Positions 1 through 10,435 of a DNA stretch of 64,000 nucleotides are shown piece after piece. The DNA is from Bathelium albidoporum (lineage: Eukaryota; Ascomycota; Dothideomycetes; Trypetheliales; Trypetheliaceae). The position numbers and the translations under genes were made by a program. Within the stretch, counting starts at the first letter, position 1. Each line of letters starts with the position of its first letter. The DNA lies in the NCBI GenBank assembly GCA_021031095.1, contig JAGFVP010000140.1, positions 1 to 64,000 of the forward strand, read 5' to 3'. The notes beneath the pieces were generated by a model, which made no database searches, had not been told where the DNA came from, and worked only from the letters and a program-made list of their open reading frames with translations.

Positions 1-2226
1 GAAGAAGGATGGAGGCGGAGGGAAGGTTTGGCTGGTGCAGAAGGCGGGGAGGGAAGAGAGGGCGGGGAGAAGGGATGTCAGGAAGGTGGGAAGGGATTTG
101 GAGAGGGTGTAGGTGCGGGAGAGGTGGATTGAGAAGGTGGGATCGGCGAGGAGGAGCTGTGAGGGAATGATATTAATGTTTGTGTTAAGGCACTCTGTGA
201 AGGAAACACTTACATCAATGCAGGAGTTCCAAGCCGGCAAGATGTCCTGTGGCAGCTCTCCTTTTTGTCCTTTCTTCTTCTTCTTGTTCACAGGCGTCGT
301 CTCGTCTACCGAGCCCATTAAGACGGTTCGCTCCTCAAAACTCAACTGCTCCGATTTCACCACCAATGCTACTCTCACCATCTGCTTAAATGCGACCAGG
401 CTCTTCGCCATCGGCACGTGCACATACCGATGACTCCATCGACTCTTGACTCGTTTCTCCAGCGCCTCTATCACATCAAGTCGCGTTGTGAGCCCTAGCA
501 CAGCAATCGGCGCCTTTCGGCTCTGTGCAATGTCGAACAGATTGTAGAGCAAGGTTTGCCGAGGATGTAGAGCGAAGAGATCAAATTCATCCATGATAAA
601 GACAACAGCTTTGGCGACTGCGTCAGTCTCCTGTCCCGCAATCTCGCTTGGATGCGAGAGCAGCGCAAGCAAAGTTGCTAGCGTGTCGGCATAGTTCCTA
701 CTCGTGCCCTCTCCTTCGTCCTCAACTTCCATCTCTCGACCCAATTGACGCCATATCTCGCGTAGAGCTAGTTTGTCGTCGGTTTGGATGAAGCCATTAA
801 GACGGATAATGTGAAAATCGTCCTTGTGATCCCGTGAGACATCTGAGATGACGGCGTTGACAAGTGCGGTCTTACCACTGCCACGAGCGCCCATAAGCAG
901 CATAGAGTTGCCTTCGCCAGCCGTGACGGTTTGGGAAATTAGATTGTGAACTTTGGCATATTCATCAGCAAGATTTGTGAGAGGAATAGCGCGATGACTG
1001 GTGATGCGTTCCATGAGAATGCGTTGTAGTAGGTCGAATTGAGAAGTTGATGCTTTGACTGAGATGCTGGGAGTAGACTCTGATGCTCTGGTATCCTGAG
1101 GTATCTCCGTTAAATCAAGATCCAGTCTTTCTGGATGACGGAAACGTGTAGTCGAGTCTGGTACTGGCTGCTGATCAAGTGTCCCAGCTTCGAGTGGAAT
1201 CTGCGCATCTTGGACAGCCGCTCGTTCATTACGGCTTGACACAAGATCACTATTTTTACGCACTCTTTCATGCTTCGTGTCAACAACTTTTGTGTCCTGA
1301 AACGTCCCATTAACTCTTGTCCTAGAGGTCGTTCGCCGTTTTGCCGACCTCGGCAAAGGCTTGGTGCCCAATTCTTCTTGATGCTCGTTTTGTGTCGTAG
1401 TAACATCATGCTGTTTATTTATAATGACTTGATCAGGCGGTTCACGAGGAGATTCCTTTAAGTGATCATTGTCGACTCCATCCGTCGTAGATTTGGTTGT
1501 TACTTGGGTTTTGGGCGCTCTCTTCTTCCGTGGGATGCGCTGGTCAGCTTCCTGCTCAAGCACCTTTTGACTTTTTCGCCTCTGCCTTGCACTTGAGCGT
1601 GGCTGCTCGGCTTCTTCAATCTGCTCTTGCTCCTGATCTTGATGAATGATAACATCGTCTGAGTGCGAGCGATTACGTTGCTGCCGCTGCGCAAGACTTG
1701 ATGAAGTTGAAAGAGACCCATTCACACCATTTCCCAACCCACTGATTATGCCGTCTTCAGCAATGATCTGTGCAGAACTATCTTTTGGCCTTAGCTGCTT
1801 ATCTTGAAGTAGCGACTTGCTGGCAGAATTAATTGCCGGGGAGCTCTGGCTCGTTTGAGAGTTGGCTAACTTATGTCGAGTACGACGCGAAGGTGTTCCC
1901 AGAACTGGATCTCCAACATCCTCTTCCACCCTCACCTGTGACTTATCTCCGTTCTCGTCACGATCTTGCGTTGACTGTGTCTTGTCATATCTGTACTCTG
2001 CTACCGCATCTGAGAATTTACGAAGGGATCCTGCGCCTGTTTGGACTACTTCCGACTCGGTGGCTTGCTCCTTAGGATCTGACTGTGATCCATAGGCCCT
2101 GGTGCTTCGTTGGCGTGAGGTAGACTTCGTAGCTGAGAGTACTTCGCGTTTGCGAGGTGTTCGGAGACTGTTTGACGTGTTGTGATCAAGCTTTCGTCTT
2201 TTCGCAGATCTTGGCGAGTGATCCAT
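1..2226 (-). CDS. ORC4: Origin recognition complex subunit 4 (3' end beyond window)
   Basis: AAA+ ATPase subunit of the origin recognition complex, which marks replication origins in the nucleus and loads MCM with Cdc6. The frame runs from an ATG at 2226 to the left edge, about 742 codons, with the C-terminal winged-helix part missing. Seen: a basic, NLS-like start (SAKRRKLD, residues 7-14), a long hydrophilic, Gln/Ser-rich N-terminal region to about residue 400, Walker A GARGSGKT at about 446-453 and Walker B VFIMDEFDLF at about 541-550. Past these the frame continues into the AAA lid. A probable 57-nt intron at 157-213 (GTAAGT...TCACAG) has a length divisible by three and no stop codon; removing it joins NSCID to LLLADPTFS, which fits the family better. 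The N-terminal extension is longer than in animal ORC4 but usual for filamentous fungi. Family assignment is firm from the Walker motifs and overall layout. Confidence 0.9.
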   Translation of the reverse strand, partial: MDHSPRSAKRRKLDHNTSNSLRTPRKREVLSATKSTSRQRSTRAYGSQSDPKEQATESEVVQTGAGSLRKFSDAVAEYRYDKTQSTQDRDENGDKSQVRVEEDVGDPVLGTPSRRTRHKLANSQTSQSSPAINSASKSLLQDKQLRPKDSSAQIIAEDGIISGLGNGVNGSLSTSSSLAQRQQRNRSHSDDVIIHQDQEQEQIEEAEQPRSSARQRRKSQKVLEQEADQRIPRKKRAPKTQVTTKSTTDGVDNDHLKESPREPPDQVIINKQHDVTTTQNEHQEELGTKPLPRSAKRRTTSRTRVNGTFQDTKVVDTKHERVRKNSDLVSSRNERAAVQDAQIPLEAGTLDQQPVPDSTTRFRHPERLDLDLTEIPQDTRASESTPSISVKASTSQFDLLQRILMERITSHRAIPLTNLADEYAKVHNLISQTVTAGEGNSMLLMGARGSGKTALVNAVISDVSRDHKDDFHIIRLNGFIQTDDKLALREIWRQLGREMEVEDEGEGTSRNYADTLATLLALLSHPSEIAGQETDAVAKAVVFIMDEFDLFALHPRQTLLYNLFDIAQSRKAPIAVLGLTTRLDVIEALEKRVKSRWSHRYVHVPMAKSLVAFKQMVRVALVVKSEQLSFEERTVLMGSVDETTPVNKKKKKGQKGELPQDILPAWNSCIDVSVSFTECLNTNINIIPSQLLLADPTFSIHLSRTYTLSKSLPTFLTSLLPALSSLPAFCTSQTFPPPPSFF

Positions 2227-2972
2227 CTTGAGCGCGATCTAATGTAAGCATTGTGCGATCAGCCATTAACAAAACATTTTTGCATATGGCAATGGGTATC
2301 CAGTAAAACACTTCAATGTCCGGGCCGCGTATAGGTTCTGAGGCGTATAGCTCGGGTTCTTCATGTTCAACGCGTCAGGTGAGGCCGAAAACGCGGCTTG
2401 CAAGCCATAGCTCCCACTACACCTCACCCTGGCACTCGGTCTCTATCCATGGGCCAGGGATAATCCTTATCACACTTAGTAGCTGACAGAAGAGATCGGA
2501 CTCGGATTTGAAACCGCTTGATTCATCACATTCAACTGCTGGCAATATGGACGAAAACCCTGGCCAGTTGTACAAGTCTAATACAATACATATGGCTTTA
2601 CGACTGTTGTTCCTAACTACTCCAACAGGCATTGCTTACTATGGAACTTGTTCTAGAACTTGATATTCAAGTATATCGGCAAGCGCAGCATCTACCGCAT
2701 TGAAACACATTGGCAAGAATATGCCTGTTTTGCATGCCACTCGAGGGATCCACCGTGTACTATCTTTTGGGCGTGAATACTTCGGATGGTAGGATTACTA
2801 AATATTGTGTCTATGGACAGTCGCAATCAACACTTGACAGCCACGGTAAGGCGTTCAACTCAAGGCGAAAGTGCTTTTCCGCAGATGCGCAGCAATGAAA
2901 TACGTTTGGTCATGAGAACCTTATTCTATGCAAGCCTGATGCCGACATCTACTCTGGGGTATCACTGATTAT
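2227..2972. other. Intergenic; ORC4 upstream region
   Basis: This 746-bp stretch holds the upstream region of ORC4 and the downstream region of the next minus-strand gene. Only short frames are present, and I see no recognisable gene, RNA or repeat. Confidence 0.5.
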
Positions 2973-3668
2973 TCACAAACAGGAGATGATCATGAGGGAT
3001 GCTCCAATAGCCACACCAAAAACCCATTCCTTTACGCATGTTTTCGACATTGTGACTCCCTCACTTCGTAAGTCTTTATTGACAATGCTCTGTTCGGCCT
3101 GGTAAATGCTGGTGGCCTCGGCCTCGATAGCACTTCGTAGGTTTGGATCTAGGTACGTCTCCCAGGGTTGCGTTGTTACACCCTGAGTGCTCCCAGTCAA
3201 CCATGCAAGATTGACTGCGGTGGATGCAATCCCAGACTCTGCGAGTGCAGAAGCGACCACATCAAGAGGTTGGACCTATCAAGTTCGGGATCAGTCAATT
3301 TTTAGGAGTCTCTCTTTGGCCACCCACGTTCAGTCTTGAGATTGTCGGGAAGACGCTTGGTGGCACTGCGGACGAGACCTTCAAGCCCAGGTCCTGAATC
3401 TCGCTCTGCAAAGAAGTCTGATATGAAGCAATGTCACGCGAAATCGCGCTGAGCTGGAAAACGGTGTGTGTCAGTGACGCTACTTTGGCTACACGAGGAG
3501 CAGACAAAATGACTATACCTGGGCTGGAGAAGGCGTCGTCAAGACCGGGATGCTCGACAAATTTGTGAAAGGAACAATGGAAGAGTGTGGGTCCAGAGGA
3601 CTTGTGTTCTGCCCATTTGCTGCATTGGCAGGCCCAAACAACGACACAGTTATAAATGAGACGCTCAT
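2973..3668 (-). CDS. Hypothetical protein with possible signal and C-terminal hydrophobic tail
   Basis: Not recognised. The three-exon model is 3668-3519, 3453-3328 and 3275-2973, with introns GTATAG...TTCCAG and GTGGGT...GATAG, all phase 0. It gives 192 aa. The start is the only in-frame ATG in the first exon; MSVSFITVSLFGPANA could be a signal peptide. The middle (SAISRDIASYQTSLQSEIQD) looks amphipathic and helical, loosely like fungal hydrophobic-surface-binding (HsbA) or cell-wall galactomannoprotein families, but I cannot claim that family. The C-terminus ends in a hydrophobic stretch (VFGVAIGASLMIISCL), which would suit a GPI signal or tail anchor. An additional upstream exon is possible, because the open frame extends a little upstream of the ATG to an AG. 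The gene sits tail-to-head with ORC4. Confidence 0.55.
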
Positions 3669-4887
3669 TCCCCTATCCGCGTCGATAAAGTCACCCGCAG
3701 GCAACAGGTACTAACCAGCGGGGTTGCTGTCCGTTCGCGTATCAGAAAGGGCATTGCATATCATTCAGTCGGTATGCAACAAGCCAGAAAATATGGGGAA
3801 ACAACTATGGGATCTTCGCCTGTTCAAATACATGCGCTATACGACACGCATAACGAAGCTTGCCAAAAGCTACCCCAGTTCCCTAGTCAGCGTTACTCCG
3901 CTTTACGGAGCAAAGACGGATGCGTTGTTTCGCACCAACCCTGCGCCTCTTTGAACGGTAATCGATACCTCTTCTGGTCTAATTTATACCAGCTGTAGTA
4001 TCATAGAGCGGCCTGTGCTGGGTACGTCTGAGTCGCGTAATAAACTTAGCCCCATCCGCCCCTAAGACAGTTGTTCGCAACGGCTTGCTGCCTACATCGG
4101 AATTCGTGCGGGGCTTTATTCTGCTAATCGGTGCCAGATTGAGATGAAGGGCTGTGTCCAGTAGTTCATTCACTTTGACTTGTCTCCACCTATTCGATGG
4201 GACCAGAGATTCCTGTTGGCAGGAGATTGCCGCTGACCAATGAATCATGATTTAACAAGACGCCTTGTCTACGGCAGACAGTCGTAAATTCGATGTTGTT
4301 CTATCACATAAAGAAGACCTTTACCGTCCGAATTTGGGTATTAACGTCAAGCTGCGAGAAGAAATTCTGCTGTGGAATTGTATTCAAGCAAAGAAGAGAA
4401 AATCAAGCAGACGTTTCACCTGCTGTTGGAACATTGAATAGCAAGAGAGACCTACAAGAGGGAATCAAGGCAGAATGGAAAGCAGCTGCGATAATAGCTT
4501 GGAAAACGCGATGCCTCCATGGTCCATAAGGTACAGTTGCTTGAAGCTCGCTAGCATTAGAAATTTGCCAGCTCATATACCGTTAAATACTTAATGTAAA
4601 CGTGATGATCAACTGGCTCGGAGAATTAGGAATACACATGCCTTTCTCACGCGCAGAATTCTCTCGAATCCTTCCGATCTTCCGCTCCCAGCTCCGCAAG
4701 TTGCCAGCCAACCACAAATCAGTCTACACTCCACTTTGGCATCAATCTCCCTGTCTCTTAAGCGTTGCATATTCTTCCAAGACGCGTTTGGGCCCCTCAT
4801 TCCTCCTACACTTTTCAACCCGGTTACCTCAAATCACTGCTCGCTCTCCCTGTCGTCCACTTCCTTCAGCTGAGCAGTCTTCTATCC
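3669..4887. other. Intergenic, divergent upstream region
   Basis: This 1.2-kb interval lies between two divergently transcribed genes and should hold both promoters and 5' UTRs. Short frames at 3724-3998 and 4602-4985 look like chance. A pyrimidine-rich tract (about 4780-4880) directly precedes the start at 4888, as is common in fungal promoters. Confidence 0.45.
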
Positions 4888-5635
4888 ATGGCCGAACAGA
4901 CGATAAACATCCCACAACTTATCGCTGTCCTACTCGTTGGCTTTCTAGCTGTGCGATGGTATTTCTCATCGTCAGAGTCGGATAGTAGCAGCGGCAGCAC
5001 TGGAGGGTCAAATGCAGGAAGGCCAAGACAAGTGGACCCCACGCGGATTGAACAGGTGGCGCAAATGTTTCCCCAGCTGAGTCGGAGGGATATCATGTGG
5101 GATCTACAGAGGAATGGAGGCAGTGTGCAGGCTACGACGGAGAGGATACTGGGAGGGAGGGGCTTAGAAACGGTGAGTCTACCATTTTGCAGCAGTACAC
5201 CGAGGGAGAAGTAGCTGGCAAGCATGTCGTGCTGCAGCAATCTGTATCCGGAAGCCAGTGTATCATTTGAACAAGAGTAGCATTCCGGACCTCTGAACTG
5301 ACAGAAGGAAATACCAGCCGCCCCCTTCCTTTCAGCCTCCAAATCTCACATCCTCAGTCCCTGTCTCCCGAGTCCCAGCGTCGACTGCTTTCAAATCAGC
5401 CCATCCGGATCTCATCACGCGATACAATCTGGCGTCCAAAGTATCCGCGCAGCAACCTGGCTCCAGCTCCGGAGCCGGGGCACCACAAGGTCACAGTCAG
5501 ACGTGGTCTCAGAACAAAAACGAGAGGCAACAGTTGTTTCAGCGGAGAAGGGAAGAGATGATATTGGCCGCGAGGCGGAAGATGGAAGAGAAGGATAAGG
5601 CAAGCAAAGTAGGAACAGAGAGCTCAACAGGCTAA
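4888..5635 (+). CDS. CUE1: CUE-domain ER protein, Cue1-like
   Basis: ER membrane factor that recruits and activates the ubiquitin-conjugating enzyme Ubc7 for ER-associated degradation. Two exons, 4888-5172 and 5318-5635, with intron GTGAGT...ACCAG of 145 nt, phase 0; product 200 aa, close to yeast Cue1 (203 aa). Seen: an N-terminal membrane segment (residues about 9-26, IPQLIAVLLVGFLAVRWYF), a Ser/Gly-rich linker, then a CUE domain (about 50-90) with the MFPQ ubiquitin-binding motif at 60-63. The C-terminal third is basic and coiled (RRREEMILAARRKMEEKDK), where Cue1 has its Ubc7-binding region. The order membrane anchor, CUE, C-terminal basic helix matches Cue1. Yeast Cue4 has the first two parts but is much shorter, so Cue1 is preferred. 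The start was chosen because it places the membrane segment at the N-terminus. Confidence 0.82.
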
Positions 5636-6167
5636 ACAGGCTTGAGAGCGCGAACTTCTTGAATTGCCTCGTAAGCGCGGTGTCCTTATTCCTGTGTTAA
5701 TTTTGCATCGCGCGTTCGCGCTTTTGGATGGAGTTATGATACCTACCATCCACCGAGTGTGCAAGTGGGAAAATTCATTGACAGCACAGATCCATCGGGA
5801 AGTGAGTGTTACTCGGGGTCATTCAGGGGAATCTTGTGTTTCCAATTTCGCCGTGAATTCACTAGGTGACGCATCACACAGCACATATGAAGAGATTGTA
5901 TTCAATTTCCGAGGGATTGGAGATGGACACACAACGCTTGCAAATATCACCCTTTCCGTGTGTGGTACCAGCGACCCACATTATGAGCATAGGATACGAC
6001 CTTCTCTAGCTATGACTCTGTCGACCTTGATTTTCAATCTGAGCACCGTGAATTGAATCCTGCAGTGTCTCGTAAGTCTTGCATTGCCTTTTGAAGTCGC
6101 TTAAAGGCTTGCTGACGCCTTATCGGATCCTTCAGTCCCTGCAATTTGATCTCTACCCGCAGTAAAG
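5636..6167. other. Intergenic
   Basis: A 530-bp interval between the Cue1-like gene and the secreted-protein gene. A 130-codon frame (5664-6056) has no recognisable domain and I treat it as chance. The last 150 bp should be the promoter of the 6168 gene. Confidence 0.45.
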
Positions 6168-6831
6168 ATGGTCAACTTCACTTTACCCACGCTTTTCGTC
6201 TTGGCTCTCTTCTCTCGGGCCATCCGAGCTGCTCCTTTCAACGACCTTGCTCCTGGCGTTATCGAAGCGAAGCATGAAATCGCCATCCGCGATCCGAACA
6301 CGGTTCTCACCCGTCGCGAAGCCGACTGGCAGGTAAGGGGGGTTTTTTTTTCCAAGCTCCACGCACGTTCACGAGGAACTAGTAAGCTAAAACCCCGCGC
6401 AGCTCGAGCTGTTCCAGGGCGGCGACTGGGGCTGCAACGGCGATCTCCTGTACATGCAGACCACCTACCCCGAATTTCCCGAGAACGAGTGCGTGTACCT
6501 CGGCGCCTACACCGACTCAGCCTACTTCGGTTACGCGGGCCCAGGCCTTTGTGCGACTGTGTTCGAGGATGTGAGCTGTCAGGTGCCGTTGTGGAAGGTC
6601 ATCTACGTCGATCAGTGTTACTGGGGCTTGCCGGGCCAATCCATCTGGATCTCGTATGACTGCCCGGCCATCTCGAAGCGACCCGAAAAGACGGAGCACA
6701 GTGTCGATCCTGCAGATATCGTGCCATTGGACCAGGCAGATCTCCATCCCGGATTGCGTTTGGTGTATCCCAACAAGACAGTAGCCGAGCCTGCGGGTAC
6801 TGAGGGCGCGAATGCTGCCAAGGATGCCTGA
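6168..6831 (+). CDS. Small secreted cysteine-rich protein with Kex2-like site
   Basis: Not assigned to a named family. Exons 6168-6332 and 6403-6831 (intron GTAAGG...GCGCAG, 70 nt, phase 0) encode 197 aa. Seen: a clear signal peptide (MVNFTLPTLFVLALFSRAIRA, cut near residue 21-22), a short pro-region, and a dibasic TRRE at 48-51 that could be a Kex2 site. The mature part has six cysteines (in GCNGD, NECVY, GLCAT, VSCQV, DQCYW and YDCPA), enough for three disulfides, and many aromatic and Gly residues. The last 50 residues are hydrophilic and Cys-free. These properties match small secreted proteins of fungi, including effector candidates, but a cell-wall or niche-interaction role is inference. 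The exon join was fixed by the phase and by continuity of the Cys-rich domain. Confidence 0.75.
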
Positions 6832-9800
6832 AGAGTGGATCTGAAAGATTATTACCCTATTAACTCGATGAGTGCTGGCGAACATATGATCCTCCGTGAA
6901 CATGCTTCTTCTGCGTGAAGGCGGAGGGAGGAAGGCTGTGGATGGACCAGGCTCATCTAATTTCATGACGACTTTTCTATACAGCATACAGCCGAGATGC
7001 GAACCGGGTAATGGCATCTTTGTACTTGGTACCCATAGATAGGAACTTATCAGACAGTGGCTTGTGAGAATTGCAAGGACATGGTTGCTAGCCCTACTAC
7101 TTGACGCTATGGAAGCTCCACTTAACCCAGAGACAGTGCCAAAGAGCTCAAAACAATGCCTACACATGCCCTTTTCCAACCATCATACGAACCCAAATAT
7201 GCCTTGAACGCCTCACCAGATATCGCAGTGCCAGTACTGCCCGCTTCTTGATTTCACGTGTACAAAGTTGATGTTATCTGTCATGCTTGCTGATGGGAGA
7301 CGAGCTGGATTCCCAAAGTTATGCGTCGGCGTAGTTGCCCAACTTTGTCTGCTCCGGCCGAGTGAGATGCGAAAAGGCGTTTGGGCATATGCTGTGTAAC
7401 ACGAGAAGGAAATTATTTGCGGATGCGTAGTCAGTCGATGCCTAACATGGAGGCCCAACTTTCGTGAGAGCCCGATCAGCCAGAATAGTTCAATGCTCGG
7501 GAAACCACACCAATATATGGTCTAGACGACATGGTTCAGGTGCTCCACATCAAGTTTCTTCGAAACGAACACCTTTGCATACGTGATGCTGCCTCGTTTA
7601 CCTTGTGAGGAGCAAAGCCAAGGAGAGTGAAGCATACAGGGTCGCTTGTTCTAGAACTGTGTTCGACAGAATGAATTTGAGTATCTATTCCTTGATCGTC
7701 GGTGAGGCATTTGAAAATTAATGTTGCGGAAGACCGTGCCAATACAGAAAAGCAAGTTGCAGAGAGTAATAGAGATTTATGAATAGGAGTTGAAATTTGT
7801 CAAGACGAATCATTGCCATGTACGAGCGAGATGCAAAAGACTGATCTACACATTCGTATGAGTACTTTATTTGAAATTGCAGATTTAGATCTCTTGGCTA
7901 TCATTGCTGTTTTGGGTGGTCTGACATGCATATCATATTTAGCGCTGCTAGCTCGCTTACAGTCCAGCCGTTTACAAGCTGAAGTGGGCCGGCATATTGT
8001 CGGGCATTCTTGCATGTCTATCTTCTAGGAGCGGGAGAAATCACACGCTTTGTCGAAGCGTTTCGTGGCGGTTTAGGGACGATGGCAAGCCAGAATGTCG
8101 TCAGTGGCATTGAGACAGACTCCCCATACCAAGCCAGGGAAGCCTTGAAATGTATCATGGGACCCGCCGGCGCGGATCGGAAAGCCTAAAAAAGGAGACA
8201 TCGCCGGTTATATTGCAGGGCAGGGCAAGTTCTCCTTGAATATGACGGAAGTCCCAGTCCGGACTGTGTAGCGCGAGCTGGAGAAATCAGGCTTCCGCGG
8301 CGGAACTGAGCAATTACCCGGAATCTATTCACTACACAGCGTGTGGGGTTTGGGGGATCCAGACAGTTCGTTCATTCAATTTCGATCGTACTGGGCCCTG
8401 GGAAAAAACAAAAGGCACCTTAGTGTGTGGCTCAAGGTTTCGCTAATCCTGCCAATCGTGAATTTTCTTTTGGAGCCACTTCCGTACGACCGTCTGGTTT
8501 GAAGCGTCAGCGAGATTAGGATGGTGGATGATGCATGGATCGGAGACGTCTCTACTCGCGTGTAATGCTTGGTGTTGTCAAACGGCTTGCACAAAGCTTC
8601 GGTCAGGGCTGTCACAATGTGGGATGAGGTGGACGGCTGATCCGCGGATAGAATCACGCGACTGAAGCTGTAGAAGAAGAGACCCATGGGGCCGGAGCAT
8701 AAGGCTTATAGGGCTGCAACAGGAAATATCCTTTGATGAAGGACCAGGGAAGAAGCCTGCGATACAGTCAGTTGGCCGCATGTAAAGTTTTGAGGCCAAC
8801 GAGAGATTGTGGTCTGGCGCAAAGAAGCTACCCGACAGGCGAAGAACGGATGTTTACCTCCAAGCGCAGCTGCAGTGATGCGGCAGCATCTACTGTATGC
8901 ACCGATAGTGTTGAGTAATGTCATAACGTGGAGCTGGGCCAGTCATGAGCGAGATGAGGACAATCATGACCTGCGCGGACTCCTGTTCCGCTGCGATAGC
9001 GCCTCCGCCAGCGACGACGTGGCATGGGGGATTTTCCACTGGCATCCTCAGCAACGTCGACTGAACTAAGAAGCACCAGGGTGATGGCGCGAGCGAAAAA
9101 GCATTTAGCGGCATACCACCAGGGCCGATAACAGTCATATAGTATTCGTATGGTAGACGTTTCCGAATGTATATTCCCGAGTCCATGTCGTTGGGGCGCG
9201 GCAGTAACCGTATACCGTACAGTGGTACTGTAGACGTCATTAGCCAAGAGATGGTTGGCCCTGCACCAATATCTCAATCTGCTGGGATTCCTCCGTGCGT
9301 GGATCGATCCGCCCTAGTGCCTCCCAGGATACCTTTTCGACCTAAGAACGTCATTAGGTGGTTGGCGGTTGGGCTCCTGGTGCAATCGACGACACAGCAA
9401 GCTTGCTGAGACCTTTCCGTGTACGAATCACTGTCTCCCAATGCCTTCGGAGCCGTTCTTTGCCCTGAGTCAGGCGACCAGGTTATGCCTGCAGAGGTGG
9501 CCTGGAGGCTAAGCTGTCTGGCTGTAGATGTCCCAAGAACAGGAGCCTGCTTGCCGTCGAAGCTCGACCCCAGGCGTGAGCAGTGAGGCATGGGAGCCTT
9601 CGGACACAAGGTCGCCAGGATGATGGAACGGCGTATCCTCAAACTCGTCCCATCGACGCATGCGGCCCCACCAATTGCGTTCGCCATGCAACCATCGCCC
9701 TGAAGAACGGTCTATCCGGAGAAAGCGGCACCGAGGGTCGAATGTCAAAGCTTGGTGTTGTAGCCAAACCGGGCTAGACGCAGCAGGTCAAATCATAGCC

Positions 9801-10435
9801 TCGGGTTTGGGATGTTTTTGTGTCTGAGCCCTTCTTACGGCCCTCAGAGCGAAGTGCTGGCTCTTGATTCTCCAAAGCTAAGCCTAGGTTCGTTTGCCCA
9901 CGTTTACCGGCGTCTTCACCCTGGCTCCATCGGCAGGCCTGCATCGCAACCTTTTCATCCAAAATGATCAGCTGAGCAGGGACCAGGAGATAGATCAGAC
10001 CAGCAAGCTGTCCTGGATACTCTGAGCATTTGCCTAAGCCCGTGTCCGACAGAGTGCGCTCTTGAATGGGCCTTGCATTTGGCTCGTTTGACAGCTTCTT
10101 GCCGTCTCGTGCTGCGATGTGTGGCCCACGACCCTAGTCTGAGACATTAATGCCCAATGCCCCTTTCACATTCTCGTTGTTCAGCAAAAGGTGTCTGATG
10201 TTTGTCAGTGACTATTGGCTGCTGTAAGCTTCCACCACAGACTTATCTTGGTACATGAGCTCCCAGCGACGGCATCGGCTTCATGCATACCAGATCTCCA
10301 GCTGAATCATGAAATATCCAGTCATCCTCCGTTGATGTGGTAACCCATGCTCCTCTGAGTCGATACCGCTGGCGCGTACCATTGTTCCAACAATCTTTTG
10401 GTCCCATTTCAGATCAAAGCATAGTATTTGAGTTC
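6832..10435. other. Gene-poor interval, nothing recognised
   Basis: 3.6 kb with only short overlapping frames on both strands (longest 220 codons on the minus strand at 6517-7179, antisense to the secreted-protein gene and its 3' region). None shows a domain, signal peptide or intron pattern that I can support. I see no transposase, tRNA or rRNA signal. The right end carries the promoter of the methyltransferase gene. Confidence 0.45.

Noticed and set aside
6517..7179. 220-codon minus-strand frame
   Set aside because: It lies antisense to the secreted Cys-rich gene and its 3' region and has no domain or signal; treated as a shadow.
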